Below, in pieces: positions 10,702 through 20,395 of a stretch of DNA of 41,068 nt. Under the pieces are notes generated by a model. It ran no database searches. It was not told where the DNA came from and was given only the letters and a program-made list of their open reading frames with translations. The DNA is taken from the NCBI GenBank assembly GCA_040002845.1, contig JBDUDR010000010.1:1-41068 (forward strand), read 5' to 3'. The translations under genes and the position numbers were made by a program. This stretch comes from JBDUDR01 sp040002845. Lineage in GTDB: Bacteria > Actinomycetota > Actinomycetes > Propionibacteriales > Nocardioidaceae. Numbering within the stretch: the stretch's first letter is position 1; every line of letters starts with the position of its first letter.

Positions 10702-11789
10702 GTGAGTCCTCCCGCCAGCTCCACGATCATGCGGGCCAGCCGCTGGTCGGCGTCCTTGTGGATCAGCGAGGAGGCGGCCGCCGACATCTGGGCAAGGTGG
10801 TTCGCGTCGTGTAGCAGGTCGGGCAAGGTCGCCCGGAGATAGTCGGAGGTCAACGCCGAGTCATCGACTAGGTAGGCACCTCCGGCGGCGACGACGGCGC
10901 GCGCATTGAACGCCTGCTCGCCATTGCCGATCGGCAACGGCACGAAGATGGCGGGTAGTCCCACCGCCGCCGCCTCGGTGACCGAGCTGGCTCCCGCGCG
11001 TGACACGGCGAGGTCGGCGGCCGCATAGGCGAGGTCCATCCTGTCGACGAACGGGACCACCACATAGGGCGGTCCGCCGGCCGGCAGTTCGACGTCGACG
11101 ACACCGTGCGGACCGGCGATGTGGAGCACCTGAATGCCGGCTTCAGCCAGCGCGCCGGCGGCACCGGAGACTGCTTGGTTGAGCCGGCGGGCACCCTGGG
11201 AACCGCCGGTGACCAGCAAGGTCGGCAGGTCGGCCCGCAACCCGAACGACTGCCGCGCCGACTCTCGCACCCCGGCTCGGTCCAGTCCCGAGATGATCCG
11301 GCGGATCGGCAGGCCGACATACTCCGCCCTGGGGAGCGGTGTGTCAGGGAACGACGTAGCCACCCGCCGGGCAAGCCTCGCGCCTGCTTTGTTCGCAATG
11401 CCGGGCAAGGCGTTCTGCTCATGAATCACCAAGGGCACCTTGCGGCGTCTGGCCCCCAGATAGGCCGGCATCGAGACGTACCCGCCGAAGCCGGCGACAA
11501 CGTCGGGCCGCACCCGGTCGAAGACGGCGAGCGTCGCCTTGACCGCGGACACGAGCCTGACGGGTACCGCGACGAGGTCGAACGAAGGCCCCCGCGGGAA
11601 AGGCACCGCCGGGATCAGCTCCAACGGGTATCCGGCGGCCGGGATCACCCGGACCTCCAGCCCACGGGCTGTGCCGAGCGCGGTGATCACCAGGTCATCG
11701 CTGAGGTCGCGCAACGCATCGGCCGTGGCGATCAGCGGCGATGTGTGACCTGCCGTGCCGCCGCCCGCGAGCAGAACCCGGAGCGTCAC
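10698..11789 (-). CDS. murG: UDP-GlcNAc:lipid I GlcNAc transferase MurG
   Basis: This GT-B glycosyltransferase works at the inner face of the membrane and converts lipid I to lipid II. The 363-aa protein has the Gly-rich G-loop AGGGTAGH (8-15), the acceptor-side motif IHEQNALPG, a second Gly-rich loop TGGSQGARRLN, and the UDP-GlcNAc site around PLPIGNGEQAFNA. The start is GTG 11789, 3 nt after the ftsW stop. Proximity to ftsW fits the flow of lipid II into septal synthesis. Confidence 0.97.
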   Translation of the reverse strand: MTLRVLLAGGGTAGHTSPLIATADALRDLSDDLVITALGTARGLEVRVIPAAGYPLELIPAVPFPRGPSFDLVAVPVRLVSAVKATLAVFDRVRPDVVAGFGGYVSMPAYLGARRRKVPLVIHEQNALPGIANKAGARLARRVATSFPDTPLPRAEYVGLPIRRIISGLDRAGVRESARQSFGLRADLPTLLVTGGSQGARRLNQAVSGAAGALAEAGIQVLHIAGPHGVVDVELPAGGPPYVVVPFVDRMDLAYAAADLAVSRAGASSVTEAAAVGLPAIFVPLPIGNGEQAFNARAVVAAGGAYLVDDSALTSDYLRATLPDLLHDANHLAQMSAAASSLIHKDADQRLARMIVELAGGLT

Positions 11790-11792
11790 CCC

Positions 11793-13070
11793 TCAGCCCC
11801 GCTTCGATCCGCTCGACGCCGGCACTGTCGCTCGCCCGGTCCCGGCGGCGAAGAGGCGTGCGCGCCAGCTCTGCCGACGCTTCGCACGCAGCGCGGTCCG
11901 GGCACCGGGCTCGGTCTTGGCGAAGGCAAGGAGCAGTCCCAAGGAGATCAACGTGGGCAGCAGGGCAGATCCACCGTAGGACACCAACGGTAGTGGGATG
12001 CCGATCACGGGCAGCAGGCCGAGCACCATGCCGATGTTGACCATCGCCTGACCCAGCAGCCAGATCGTGATGCCTGCCGCGGCGTATCTCACGAACCGGT
12101 CCTTGGTGCGCAGGGCGATCCTGATGCCGGCGTACGCCAACGTGACGAACAACCCGAGCACGACGAGCGTCCCGAACAGTCCCAGCTCTTCACCTATCAC
12201 CGCGAAGATGAAATCGGTGTGGGCGGCAGGCAGACCCGACCACTTCTCAGTGCTGGCGCCGATGCCCACCCCCCACCAGCCGCCTTGGGCCAGCGCGAAG
12301 AAACCGTGGGCAGGTTGCCATCCGGTGTGGTGATAGTCGCTGAACGGGTCGGTGAAGGTGAGCAGACGGTTCATCCGGTAGGACGCCGTGCTGGCCAAGA
12401 ACATGGCAAGCCCGGCGACCGCCAGCGCCGCCCCGATGAACAGCCGGGCCGGTGCACCCACCACCCAGAGCATGCCGAGAATCACCGCAAACAGCACCAA
12501 CGCAGTGCCCAGGTCTCCCTGACCGACAACCAAAGCGGCGACCAGACCGGTCACCGGCACCATCGGGATCAGGAGATGCTTCCACTCGGCCAAGAGCTTG
12601 TGCTTGCGGGCGTACAGATCCGCCGCCCACAACACGATGGCCAGCTTGGCGACCTCGGACGGCTGTAGGGTCAACGGGCCACCGAAGGAGATCCAGTTGC
12701 GGTTGCCGTTGACCTCGACACCGAAGCCGGGAACGTACGTGAGGCAGATCAACACGATTGAGACCAGCAGCGCCGGGTAGCTCATCCGGCGGATCCACGT
12801 GACCCGCATGGTGGAGGCAACCCACGCCAGCGGGATTCCCACCGCGACCCAGATGGCCTGCCTGGTGAAGATGTAGTAGGGGCTGCCGTCTTGCAGCTCT
12901 GAGGTCACACTCGACGCGCTCAGCACCATCACCAGGCCGAGCGCCAGCAGCAGCCCGGAGGTGCCGAGCACGAGATGGTAGGACGTCAGGGGTCGATCGA
13001 GGGTGCGCTTGGTCGCCGCCAGCCAGGCGGACTCCCCGGATGCCCGTCGCGGTTCCGGCCAGGTGGTCAC
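11793..13070 (-). CDS. ftsW: FtsW, septal peptidoglycan glycosyltransferase (SEDS family)
   Basis: This polytopic SEDS protein polymerises lipid II together with FtsI at the septum. I choose GTG 13070, 10 nt after the murD stop, giving 425 aa. The open frame continues to 13238 but would lie inside murD. About ten hydrophobic segments run from the LVLGTSGLLLALGLVMVLSA region onward. SEDS features include the QPSEVAKLAIVLWAA region, QGDLGTALV, and the C-terminal NIGMVLGLLPVIGIPLPLVSYGGSALL. A basic tail of about 40 residues follows. The Shine-Dalgarno is weak, so coupling to murD is likely. Confidence 0.95.
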   Translation of the reverse strand: MTTWPEPRRASGESAWLAATKRTLDRPLTSYHLVLGTSGLLLALGLVMVLSASSVTSELQDGSPYYIFTRQAIWVAVGIPLAWVASTMRVTWIRRMSYPALLVSIVLICLTYVPGFGVEVNGNRNWISFGGPLTLQPSEVAKLAIVLWAADLYARKHKLLAEWKHLLIPMVPVTGLVAALVVGQGDLGTALVLFAVILGMLWVVGAPARLFIGAALAVAGLAMFLASTASYRMNRLLTFTDPFSDYHHTGWQPAHGFFALAQGGWWGVGIGASTEKWSGLPAAHTDFIFAVIGEELGLFGTLVVLGLFVTLAYAGIRIALRTKDRFVRYAAAGITIWLLGQAMVNIGMVLGLLPVIGIPLPLVSYGGSALLPTLISLGLLLAFAKTEPGARTALRAKRRQSWRARLFAAGTGRATVPASSGSKRG

Positions 13071-13080
13071 GTCATCCCGC

Positions 13081-14535
13081 TCACAGCCGACCCAGTCGAC
13101 GCACGGCCGCGGTGAACGCATCGCCCCGCGCACCGTAGTCGGTGAACATGTCCTTGGACGCGCAGCCGGGTGCGAGCAGCACCGTGTCGCCCACCTCGGC
13201 AGCGCGGGCAGCCTCGGCAACGACGCGGTCCATGACACGAGTCTCGGTGCCGGGGACCTCGATCACGCGGACATCCGGCGCGTGTCGCGCCAACGCATCC
13301 GCGATGACCGACCGATCCGTGCCCAGCAACACGACAGCCCGCAATCGGGATCGGATGGCCAGTACGAGCTCGTCGAATCTCGCCCCCTTGGCCTGACCTC
13401 CAGCGATCCACACGACCGGGTCGAAGGCCGTTGCGGAGGCCTGGGCAGCGTGCGGGTTGGTGGCCTTGGAGTCGTCCACGTACGTCACACCGTGGATCTC
13501 CGCGACCGTTGCGATGCGATGGTCCGCGACTTGGAAGGTCCGGAGCCCGTCGCGCACCGCCACCGGTGGCACTCCGTGCGCACGCGCCAGCGCTGCGGCC
13601 GCCAGCGCGTTCGCGACGTTGTGCGGAGCGTGCGGTTGCACGTCTGCCACGGTGCCGAGCTCGGCGGCGCTGGTCTGCCGGTCTGCCACGAAGGCCCGGT
13701 CAGCCAGCGCCCCGTCCACCCCGAGCATGCCGACGCCGGGCGTGCCCAGGGTGAAGCCGATTGCGCGGCAGCCCTCCTGGACGTCGGCATCGCGCACCAG
13801 CTGCTCGGTCAACGGGTCCTCCACGTTATAAACGCACGCGGTGCGGGTGCGCTGGTAGATGCGGCCCTTGGCCGTTGCATAGGCAGACTCGGACCCATGC
13901 CAGTCGAGGTGGTCGGGGGCCACGTTGAGAACTGCGGCGGCCTCTGCGGCCTGTGAGTACGTCCAGTACAGCTGAGCGCTCGAAAGCTCGACGGCGAGGA
14001 CGTCGAAGGGCTCGGGGTCCATCACCGCTTGCACGATCGGTGTGCCGACGTTACCGGCGGCGATGCTGCGCAGACCTGCGGCGCGGAGCATGGAGTCGAG
14101 CATCCCGACCGTCGTGGTCTTGCCGTTCGTGCCGGTCAGGCACAGCCAGGCCGCGGCCCGCCCCGGATCACGCAACCGCCAGGCCAGCTCGACCTCCCCC
14201 CAGACGGGCAGTCCACCCGCCGTCGCCGTGGCCAGGATCGGCGACCGAGGAGTCAGGCCCGGCGAGGTGACGACCAGGTCGACGCCGTCGGGCGGCCGCC
14301 CGGTGGTCCCCGGTCCGAGCCGCACCTCCGCGCCCAGGATCTCGAGCAGCGTTCCCCTGTCGCGCGAGGCTTGGTCGTCGCTCTCCGCGACCACAACCAC
14401 GCTGGCACCGACCTGGATCAACGAGTCCGCGGCCGCGAATCCGGAGGCACCGATGCCCACGACGGCCACCCGAAGGGCCGGCCAGTCGGAGTGTCGATCA
14501 GCGGCGGACAACCAGTCCGGCGACCGCGAGGTCAT
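13081..14535 (-). CDS. murD: UDP-N-acetylmuramoyl-L-alanine--D-glutamate ligase
   Basis: MurD is the cytoplasmic ligase that adds D-Glu to UDP-MurNAc-L-Ala. The 484-aa protein is slightly longer than many MurD proteins. It has an N-terminal Rossmann domain (RVAVVGIGASGFAAAD, about 22-37), the ATP loop LTGTNGKTTT at about 133-142, APDHLDWHGS, and the C-terminal domain with YVDDSKATNPHA. The ATG at 14535 shares ATGA with the mraY stop. The upstream open frame to 14871 lies within mraY and is rejected. Confidence 0.97.
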   Translation of the reverse strand: MTSRSPDWLSAADRHSDWPALRVAVVGIGASGFAAADSLIQVGASVVVVAESDDQASRDRGTLLEILGAEVRLGPGTTGRPPDGVDLVVTSPGLTPRSPILATATAGGLPVWGEVELAWRLRDPGRAAAWLCLTGTNGKTTTVGMLDSMLRAAGLRSIAAGNVGTPIVQAVMDPEPFDVLAVELSSAQLYWTYSQAAEAAAVLNVAPDHLDWHGSESAYATAKGRIYQRTRTACVYNVEDPLTEQLVRDADVQEGCRAIGFTLGTPGVGMLGVDGALADRAFVADRQTSAAELGTVADVQPHAPHNVANALAAAALARAHGVPPVAVRDGLRTFQVADHRIATVAEIHGVTYVDDSKATNPHAAQASATAFDPVVWIAGGQAKGARFDELVLAIRSRLRAVVLLGTDRSVIADALARHAPDVRVIEVPGTETRVMDRVVAEAARAAEVGDTVLLAPGCASKDMFTDYGARGDAFTAAVRRLGRL

Positions 14536-15596
14536 ACGCCCGAGACCCATTCGGCGTAGAAGATGCCGAGGCCCGCGGCCGTGCAGATGCCGCAGATGAT
14601 CCAGAACCGGATCACGATCGTCACCTCGGCCCAACCGAGCAGCTCGAAGTGGTGCTGCAGTGGAGCCATCCGGAACAGTCGTTTGCCGTGGGTCGCCTTG
14701 AAATAGCCCACCTGCATGATCACCGACAGCGTGATCATGACGAACAGCCCGCCGAGGACGAGCAGCAGCAGCTCGGTACGGCTCATGACGGCGAGACCCG
14801 CCAGAGCTCCACCGAGCGAGAGTGAACCGGTGTCCCCCATGATGATCTTGGCCGGGGCAGCGTTCCACCACAGGAAGCCGAAGCAGGCACCGGTGAGGGC
14901 GGCGGCGACCACAGCGAGGTCCAGCGGGTCGCGGACCTCATAGCACTTGGGGCCGGGCGTGAGGAAGCACGACTGGTTGTTCTGCCAGATCCCGACCAGG
15001 GTGTATGCCCCGAAGACCATCATCGACGCTCCGGTGGCCAGGCCATCGAGCCCGTCGGTGAGGTTCACGCCGTTGCTCATGCCAGCGATCATGATGAAGA
15101 CCCAGATGACCACCAGCACCGCCGGCAGGCGCCAGCCGTGCATGTCTCGGATGAACGAGATGGCCGGCGAGATCGGGGCCTGGCCCCGCGCGTCCTTGAA
15201 CTGCAGCGCCAACAAGCCGAATCCGATGGCGATGAGCGTTTGGCCGGCGAACTTGGCCTTGCTCCGCAGGCCGAGGTTCCGCTGCTTGGAGATCTTGATG
15301 TAGTCGTCGACGAGACCGACCAACCCCAGGCTCGCGAACAGGGACAGCAGCAACACTGCCGACGCGGAGGGCATCTCCCAGGTGAACAGGTGGGCTCCGA
15401 GGTAGGCGATCACCACCGAGATCATGATCACGAGCCCACCCATGGTCGGCGTGCCGCGTTTGGTGTGGTGCGATGTCGGGCCGTCGTCGCGGATCGGCTG
15501 GCCGTACCCCTTGGCGACGAGGATGCGGATGGCAAGGCGCGTCCCGAGGAGCGTGCCGATGAGTCCGAGGCCTCCTGCAAGCAGGATCGCCCTCAT
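14532..15596 (-). CDS. mraY: Phospho-MurNAc-pentapeptide transferase MraY
   Basis: MraY is the polytopic membrane enzyme that transfers phospho-MurNAc-pentapeptide to undecaprenyl phosphate to form lipid I. The 354-aa protein has about ten membrane segments. Family motifs are TSHHTKRGTPTMGG (about 41-54), the catalytic Asp-rich NLTDGLDGLA, MGDTGSLSLGG, and the late APLQHHFELLG loop with its conserved histidines. The start ATG 15596 overlaps the murF stop as ATGA. Confidence 0.97.
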   Translation of the reverse strand: MRAILLAGGLGLIGTLLGTRLAIRILVAKGYGQPIRDDGPTSHHTKRGTPTMGGLVIMISVVIAYLGAHLFTWEMPSASAVLLLSLFASLGLVGLVDDYIKISKQRNLGLRSKAKFAGQTLIAIGFGLLALQFKDARGQAPISPAISFIRDMHGWRLPAVLVVIWVFIMIAGMSNGVNLTDGLDGLATGASMMVFGAYTLVGIWQNNQSCFLTPGPKCYEVRDPLDLAVVAAALTGACFGFLWWNAAPAKIIMGDTGSLSLGGALAGLAVMSRTELLLLVLGGLFVMITLSVIMQVGYFKATHGKRLFRMAPLQHHFELLGWAEVTIVIRFWIICGICTAAGLGIFYAEWVSGV

Positions 15597-17050
15597 CGCG
15601 CGCCCTCCTCCGTCTGGGGTGCATCCTCGGGGTTTGCGACCCCGCCGGCGGTGGCCGAGTCTGCCAGCAGCTGCTCAGCCACGTATTCCAAACCCGCCGC
15701 TCGAGATGCCTTCACCAAGACGACGTCGCCGGCGCGCAGCCGGCCGCTCAGGTGTCGAACCGCCTGCTCGACATCCCTGACGAGCACCGACTCCCCTTGC
15801 CATCCGGATTTCTGCGATGCCCCCAGATGCAGTGGCTTGGCTTCCTCCCCCACCACCAGCAGCCTTGACACGTTGTAGGCCGCAACCAACCGTCCGAGCG
15901 TCTCGTGCTCCTGGCGGGAGGCAGTGCCGAGCTCGCACATCTCCCCCAGCACTGCCCAGGTCCGGGTTCCGTCGCCTCGACCCTGACCGATCGCCACCAA
16001 CGACTCGAGAGCTGCTCGCATCGAGTCAGGGTTGGCGTTGTAGGCGTCGTTGATGACGATGACACCGTCTGCGCGCTCGTGCACTTCCATCCGCCAGCGC
16101 GATCGTTGAGACACGCTGGGCAGGACTGCGGCGATGGCCTCCAGGCTGAGGCCGCAGGCCAGTGCCGCCCCGGCCGCCGCGGCGGCGTTCGCGGCCTGGT
16201 GTGCCCCGATCAGGGGCAGCGACACCTGGCGATCGTCGCCGCCGTGAACCAAGCGGAACCGCGGCCGACCCGAGCCGTCGACCACGAGATCCCGGACCTG
16301 GACATCGGCGGTCTGCGACTCTCCGAAGGTCAGTACCCGGGCGGACGTCCTGGCAGACATCGCGGACACGCGCGGATCTGTCGCGTTGAGCACTGCTGTC
16401 CCGTCCCCGGGCAGGGCTTCGACGAGCTCAGCCTTGGCCAGCGCGATCTGGTCCCGCGAACCGAACTCGCCAAGGTGAGCGACGCCGACGTTCAGCACGA
16501 CCGCGACGTCAGGAGGGGTGATCCGGCACAGATGCGAGATGTGTCCCGGCCCCCTAGAACCCATCTCGACCACCAGGTAACGGGTCTGTGCGGTCGCCTG
16601 CAACGCCGTGAGCGGGACGCCTATCTCGTTGTTGAACGAACCTTGAGCGGCCACCGTCGGACCAGCAGACTCCAGGATCTGCGCCATCAGGTCCTTGGTG
16701 CTGGTCTTTCCCTGCGACCCGGTGACGGCCACGATCCGAAGGTCAGGCAACCGCTCCATCACGACCCGGGTAAGCCGCCCGAGAGCCGCCACGGTGTCTT
16801 CGACGACCACGGCGCGCCGACCCACCCGTCGAGCCGCCAGCACTGCCACCGCACCGCCGTCCATCGCGGCCCCGGCGAAGTCGTGTCCGTCGACATGCTC
16901 GCCTGGGAGGGCGACGAACACCCCTCCGCGGATCACGCGCCGCGAGTCGACGAACGCCGCGGCCGTCACCATGGTCTCCGGGTCGCCGTCACGGACCCTG
17001 CCATGTGTCACCTCGGCGACCTCCGCCAAGGACATCTCGATCATCGTCAC
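15593..17050 (-). CDS. murF: UDP-MurNAc-tripeptide--D-alanyl-D-alanine ligase
   Basis: MurF adds the D-Ala-D-Ala dipeptide to complete the UDP-MurNAc-pentapeptide in the cytoplasm. The 485-aa protein shows the N-terminal domain with DSRRVIRGGVFVALPGE, the ATP loop VTGSQGKTSTKD at about 109-120, GSRGPGHISHL, and the C-terminal NDAYNANPDSMRAAL. The GTG start at 17050 shares GTGA with the murE stop. Further in-frame ATGs at codons 3 and 6 are alternatives. Confidence 0.97.
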   Translation of the reverse strand: MTMIEMSLAEVAEVTHGRVRDGDPETMVTAAAFVDSRRVIRGGVFVALPGEHVDGHDFAGAAMDGGAVAVLAARRVGRRAVVVEDTVAALGRLTRVVMERLPDLRIVAVTGSQGKTSTKDLMAQILESAGPTVAAQGSFNNEIGVPLTALQATAQTRYLVVEMGSRGPGHISHLCRITPPDVAVVLNVGVAHLGEFGSRDQIALAKAELVEALPGDGTAVLNATDPRVSAMSARTSARVLTFGESQTADVQVRDLVVDGSGRPRFRLVHGGDDRQVSLPLIGAHQAANAAAAAGAALACGLSLEAIAAVLPSVSQRSRWRMEVHERADGVIVINDAYNANPDSMRAALESLVAIGQGRGDGTRTWAVLGEMCELGTASRQEHETLGRLVAAYNVSRLLVVGEEAKPLHLGASQKSGWQGESVLVRDVEQAVRHLSGRLRAGDVVLVKASRAAGLEYVAEQLLADSATAGGVANPEDAPQTEEGAR

Positions 17051-18597
17051 TGCTCCCCGCCGTGGCCCGCCAGCGCGTCGCGTACGACCTGGCGATCGTC
17101 GAACGGGTGCACCGTGCCGGCAATCTCCTGACCCTGTTCATGACCCTTGCCCGCGATGAGGACGCTGTCGCCGGACTCGGCCACGGAGAGTGCGTAGGCG
17201 ATGGCCGCGCGCCGGTCACCGATCTCGCGTACGGAGGCGCGGTCGCCGACCGGGAGCTGTTCCGCGCCCGCACGTACCTCGGCCCGGATGGTGCCCGGGT
17301 CCTCCCAGCGGGGGTTGTCATCGGTGATCACCAGCAGATCGGCCAGCCGGGCCGCGACCTCACCCATCAGCTGCCGTTTGCCGCGGTCTCTGTCGCCGCC
17401 GGCGCCGAGCACCACGATCAGCCTGCCACGGGTGACCGGTCGCAACGCCTCCAGCGCCGCCCGAACCGCGTCGGGCTTGTGCGCGTAGTCCACCACCACC
17501 GACGCGGCTCCGTTGGTCGGGATGCGCTCCATCCGTCCCTCGACCCCCGCGTGTCGCGAGATGCCGGCCACTAAGGGTTCGAGGTCCAGGCCGCATTCGG
17601 CGAGCCCGGCCAGCGCAGCCAACGCGTTGGCCACGTTGAACCTCCCGGGAAGCTGCACCTGCGCCGCATGAGTAGTGCCGGCGGGGGTCACCACGGTGAA
17701 GTCGGCCCCGTTCTCGCGAAGCTTCACGTCGACCGTGCGCCAGTCGGCGTCGGCTCCAGAGGGAGAGAACGTACGCACCGGAAGCGTGGTCTGGTCCCGC
17801 AGGCGGCGGCCGTGCTGGTCGTCGACGTTGAGCAGCGCCCGCCGAGCCCGCTCGGGGGTGAACAGACTGGCCTTGGCCGCGAAATAGTCGTCCATGCTCG
17901 GATGAAAGTCCAGATGGTCGCGACCGAGGTTCGTGAACACTGCCAGGTCGAACACGACTCCGTCGACCCGCCCCTGGACCAGGGCGTGGCTGGACACCTC
18001 CATGGCGCAGAACTCGACGCCCTGCTCACGCATCACCGCGAAGAGCGCGTGCAGCGCAGGGGCCTCCGGGGTCGTCAGCTTGCTCGACGTCGGGTGCCCT
18101 GCGATGACGGTTCCATTGGTGCCCACTCGCGCATTGACCTTTCCGGCACGAGTCAGCCCGGCCTCCATCAGGGAGGTCACCGTCGTCTTGCCGTGCGTAC
18201 CGGTCACTCCGATCGTCGTCATCTGCGAGGCCGGGGCGCCGTAGACAAACGCCGCGAGCGTACCCAGGGTCTGGCGCGGTTGCTCGACCAGCAGCACCGG
18301 CACCCTCACCGCGCCCAGCAACTGCGCACCGGCGGCATCTGTGAGGATGGCCACGGCCCCGGCACGGGCGGCCTCTGCGGCGAAACGCGCACCATGGGTC
18401 CGCGATCCGGGCAGGGCCGCGTAGAGGTCGCCGGGGCTGACCAAGGTCGAGCTCAACGTGACTCCGCGGACCTGCACATCACCGGCCGCGTCATCGAGCC
18501 CGCCGACACCCAACCGGGCGGCGATGTCGGCCAACCGAGTCGGCGAGACGTTCACGGGCTGTGACGGCACCGGGGTTGGACTGGCGTCTGCGGACAC
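17047..18597 (-). CDS. murE: UDP-MurNAc-L-Ala-D-Glu--diaminopimelate ligase
   Basis: MurE adds the third stem residue. The 516-aa protein has the ATP loop TGTHGKTT at 132-139, TTPEAPALH, EVSSHAL, NLGRDHLDFH and VDYAHKPD. The specificity motif reads DNPR at 427-430 (codons near 17308-17319), the signature of diaminopimelate-adding enzymes rather than lysine-adding ones. The sequence does not say whether meso- or LL-DAP is used. The start is GTG 18597 with a weak ribosome site, 19 nt after ftsI. Confidence 0.96.
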   Translation of the reverse strand: MSADASPTPVPSQPVNVSPTRLADIAARLGVGGLDDAAGDVQVRGVTLSSTLVSPGDLYAALPGSRTHGARFAAEAARAGAVAILTDAAGAQLLGAVRVPVLLVEQPRQTLGTLAAFVYGAPASQMTTIGVTGTHGKTTVTSLMEAGLTRAGKVNARVGTNGTVIAGHPTSSKLTTPEAPALHALFAVMREQGVEFCAMEVSSHALVQGRVDGVVFDLAVFTNLGRDHLDFHPSMDDYFAAKASLFTPERARRALLNVDDQHGRRLRDQTTLPVRTFSPSGADADWRTVDVKLRENGADFTVVTPAGTTHAAQVQLPGRFNVANALAALAGLAECGLDLEPLVAGISRHAGVEGRMERIPTNGAASVVVDYAHKPDAVRAALEALRPVTRGRLIVVLGAGGDRDRGKRQLMGEVAARLADLLVITDDNPRWEDPGTIRAEVRAGAEQLPVGDRASVREIGDRRAAIAYALSVAESGDSVLIAGKGHEQGQEIAGTVHPFDDRQVVRDALAGHGGEQ

Positions 18598-18616
18598 GGC
18601 GAGAGGCTACCTGCGT

Positions 18617-20395
18617 TCACCACGTCAGTGGCAGTTTGGGGGCCGATGTCCCGGTCGGTGCAACGCCATACTTCTGCAGTGTGTACGACATGATGTCGTG
18701 GAAGACCGGACCACCGGCTGATCCTCCGCCGCTGCCGTCCCGGGGATTCTGGATCACGACGTATGCCAGGAACCTGGGGTTGTCCGCCGGGGCGAACCCG
18801 ACGAAGGAGATGGTGAACCCCCGGTAGCAACCGCAGGTGGGATCCACTCGCTGAGCGGTTCCGGTCTTTCCCGCCACCCGGTAGCCGGCGATCGCGGCGG
18901 TTGGCGCCAAGCCGTCCGGGCCGGTGACCATCTCCATCATGTGCGTCACCTCCCGAGCCGCCCGTTTGCTGATCACCCGATGCCGCTCGGGAGCCTTGGT
19001 CCCGGTGACGTCACCGTCGGCGTCGATGGTTCCGGACACCAGGGTGGGTGACACGCGCACCCCGCCGTTGGCGATGGTCGAGACGGCCGCAGCCATCTGG
19101 ACGGCGGTCACCGACAGCCCCTGGCCGAAGGCGATCGTGTCGCGGTTGATCGGGAGCCAGGTCCGGGCCGGAGTCAGCAGCCCAGCACTCTCGCCGTCCA
19201 ACCCGATGCCCGTGGGTTCACCCAACCCGAACGATTGCAGGTAATGGTGCAGCATCGCCGCGGGCATCCGCTCGGAAGACAGCACGGTGCCGATGTTGGA
19301 GGACACGGCCAACACACCGGCGGTCGTCAGTCGCTCTGTCCCGTGCGCGAACCAGTCGTGGATCGTGTCGGAACCCACATGAAGCTCCGGGGGAACGGTC
19401 ACCTTCGTGTGCGGGGTGACATATCCGGCATCGATGAGCGATCCGAAGGTCAGCACCTTCTCGACGGAACCGGGTTCATACATGTCTTGCACCGCCCGGC
19501 TGCCCAGCAGCTCATGTCCCCCCGCGGACGGGTCGGCCGAGTCCACACTTGGCGCGTCCGCGACGGCCAGCAGTTGCCCGGTCCGGGTGTCGAGGACGAC
19601 TGCTGCCCCGGAGTACCCGCCGGTCTGGTCCACTGCGGTCGCCAGCCGCCGCTGCACGTACCACTGGAGATCTCTGTCGATGGTGAGCTGCAGCCCGGTG
19701 CCTGGATGTGGTTGCACGACGCTCGAGCTCGCCAGTGGGATCCTGGCGCCCTCCGGCCCCGTCTCATAGGTCTCCGAGCCGTCCACGCCGGCCAGCTCAT
19801 GGTCGTAGGCGTACTCCAGGCCCGCCAGTCCCGACCCGTCAGTGCCGACGAAGCCGATCAGGTTGCCCGCGACGTCGCGACCCGGGTAGTCCCGAATGGG
19901 GTCGCGATAGTCGAAGACGCCTGCCAGGCCTCGCTTTTCCAGCTCGGCCATGATCGAGCCTGCCTTCCCGGGCGGCAACCGCCTGGCCAGGTAGGCGAAC
20001 CGGCTGTCGGGGGTTCGCAACGTGTTGACCAGGTCGATGTAGTCCAAACCGAGGCGCTGGTGGAGCACGGCCGCGATCTCGGTGGCCTGGTCGGCGGTCA
20101 TCGATGGGTCGGCCACCAGCATGGAGCCCTGCACCGTCTCGGCCAGCGGCTGACCGAAGCGATCGGTGATGACACCGCGATCGGCCTGCAAGGTGATCGT
20201 GGTGGCCCCGTCAGCGGCGGCCATCGGGGCGTACGCAGCCGCGTCGATGCCCTGAAGCTGCACCAGCCTGGCGGCGAAGATCGAAAGCACGAAGGCGGCT
20301 ACCAAGAAGGTCGATCGCAGGCGAATCGTGGACCCTCCCAGCCGGGCTCGGCGAGGGTTGCGACGCCGGGCCGGCCGGCCGTATTCCCGGTTCAC
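18617..20395 (-). CDS. ftsI: FtsI/PBP3, septal class B penicillin-binding protein
   Basis: FtsI is the septum-specific transpeptidase that works with FtsW. The 592-aa protein has a very basic cytoplasmic head, one membrane anchor (about residues 28-47), an N-terminal PBP dimerisation domain (ADRGVITDRFG onward), and a transpeptidase domain. The penicilloyl-serine motif is SVEK at 310-313, followed by SSN at 365-367 and KTGT at 510-513. There are no C-terminal PASTA domains. A CGC pair after the KTG motif (near 521-523) could form a disulfide. The GTG start at 20395 shares GTGA with the stop of the ftsL-like gene. Confidence 0.96.
   Translation of the reverse strand: MNREYGRPARRRNPRRARLGGSTIRLRSTFLVAAFVLSIFAARLVQLQGIDAAAYAPMAAADGATTITLQADRGVITDRFGQPLAETVQGSMLVADPSMTADQATEIAAVLHQRLGLDYIDLVNTLRTPDSRFAYLARRLPPGKAGSIMAELEKRGLAGVFDYRDPIRDYPGRDVAGNLIGFVGTDGSGLAGLEYAYDHELAGVDGSETYETGPEGARIPLASSSVVQPHPGTGLQLTIDRDLQWYVQRRLATAVDQTGGYSGAAVVLDTRTGQLLAVADAPSVDSADPSAGGHELLGSRAVQDMYEPGSVEKVLTFGSLIDAGYVTPHTKVTVPPELHVGSDTIHDWFAHGTERLTTAGVLAVSSNIGTVLSSERMPAAMLHHYLQSFGLGEPTGIGLDGESAGLLTPARTWLPINRDTIAFGQGLSVTAVQMAAAVSTIANGGVRVSPTLVSGTIDADGDVTGTKAPERHRVISKRAAREVTHMMEMVTGPDGLAPTAAIAGYRVAGKTGTAQRVDPTCGCYRGFTISFVGFAPADNPRFLAYVVIQNPRDGSGGGSAGGPVFHDIMSYTLQKYGVAPTGTSAPKLPLTW

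Noticed and set aside
15905..17131. 408-aa plus-strand frame opposite murF
   Set aside because: It is an antisense shadow with no ribosome site or motif. murF is unambiguous on the other strand.
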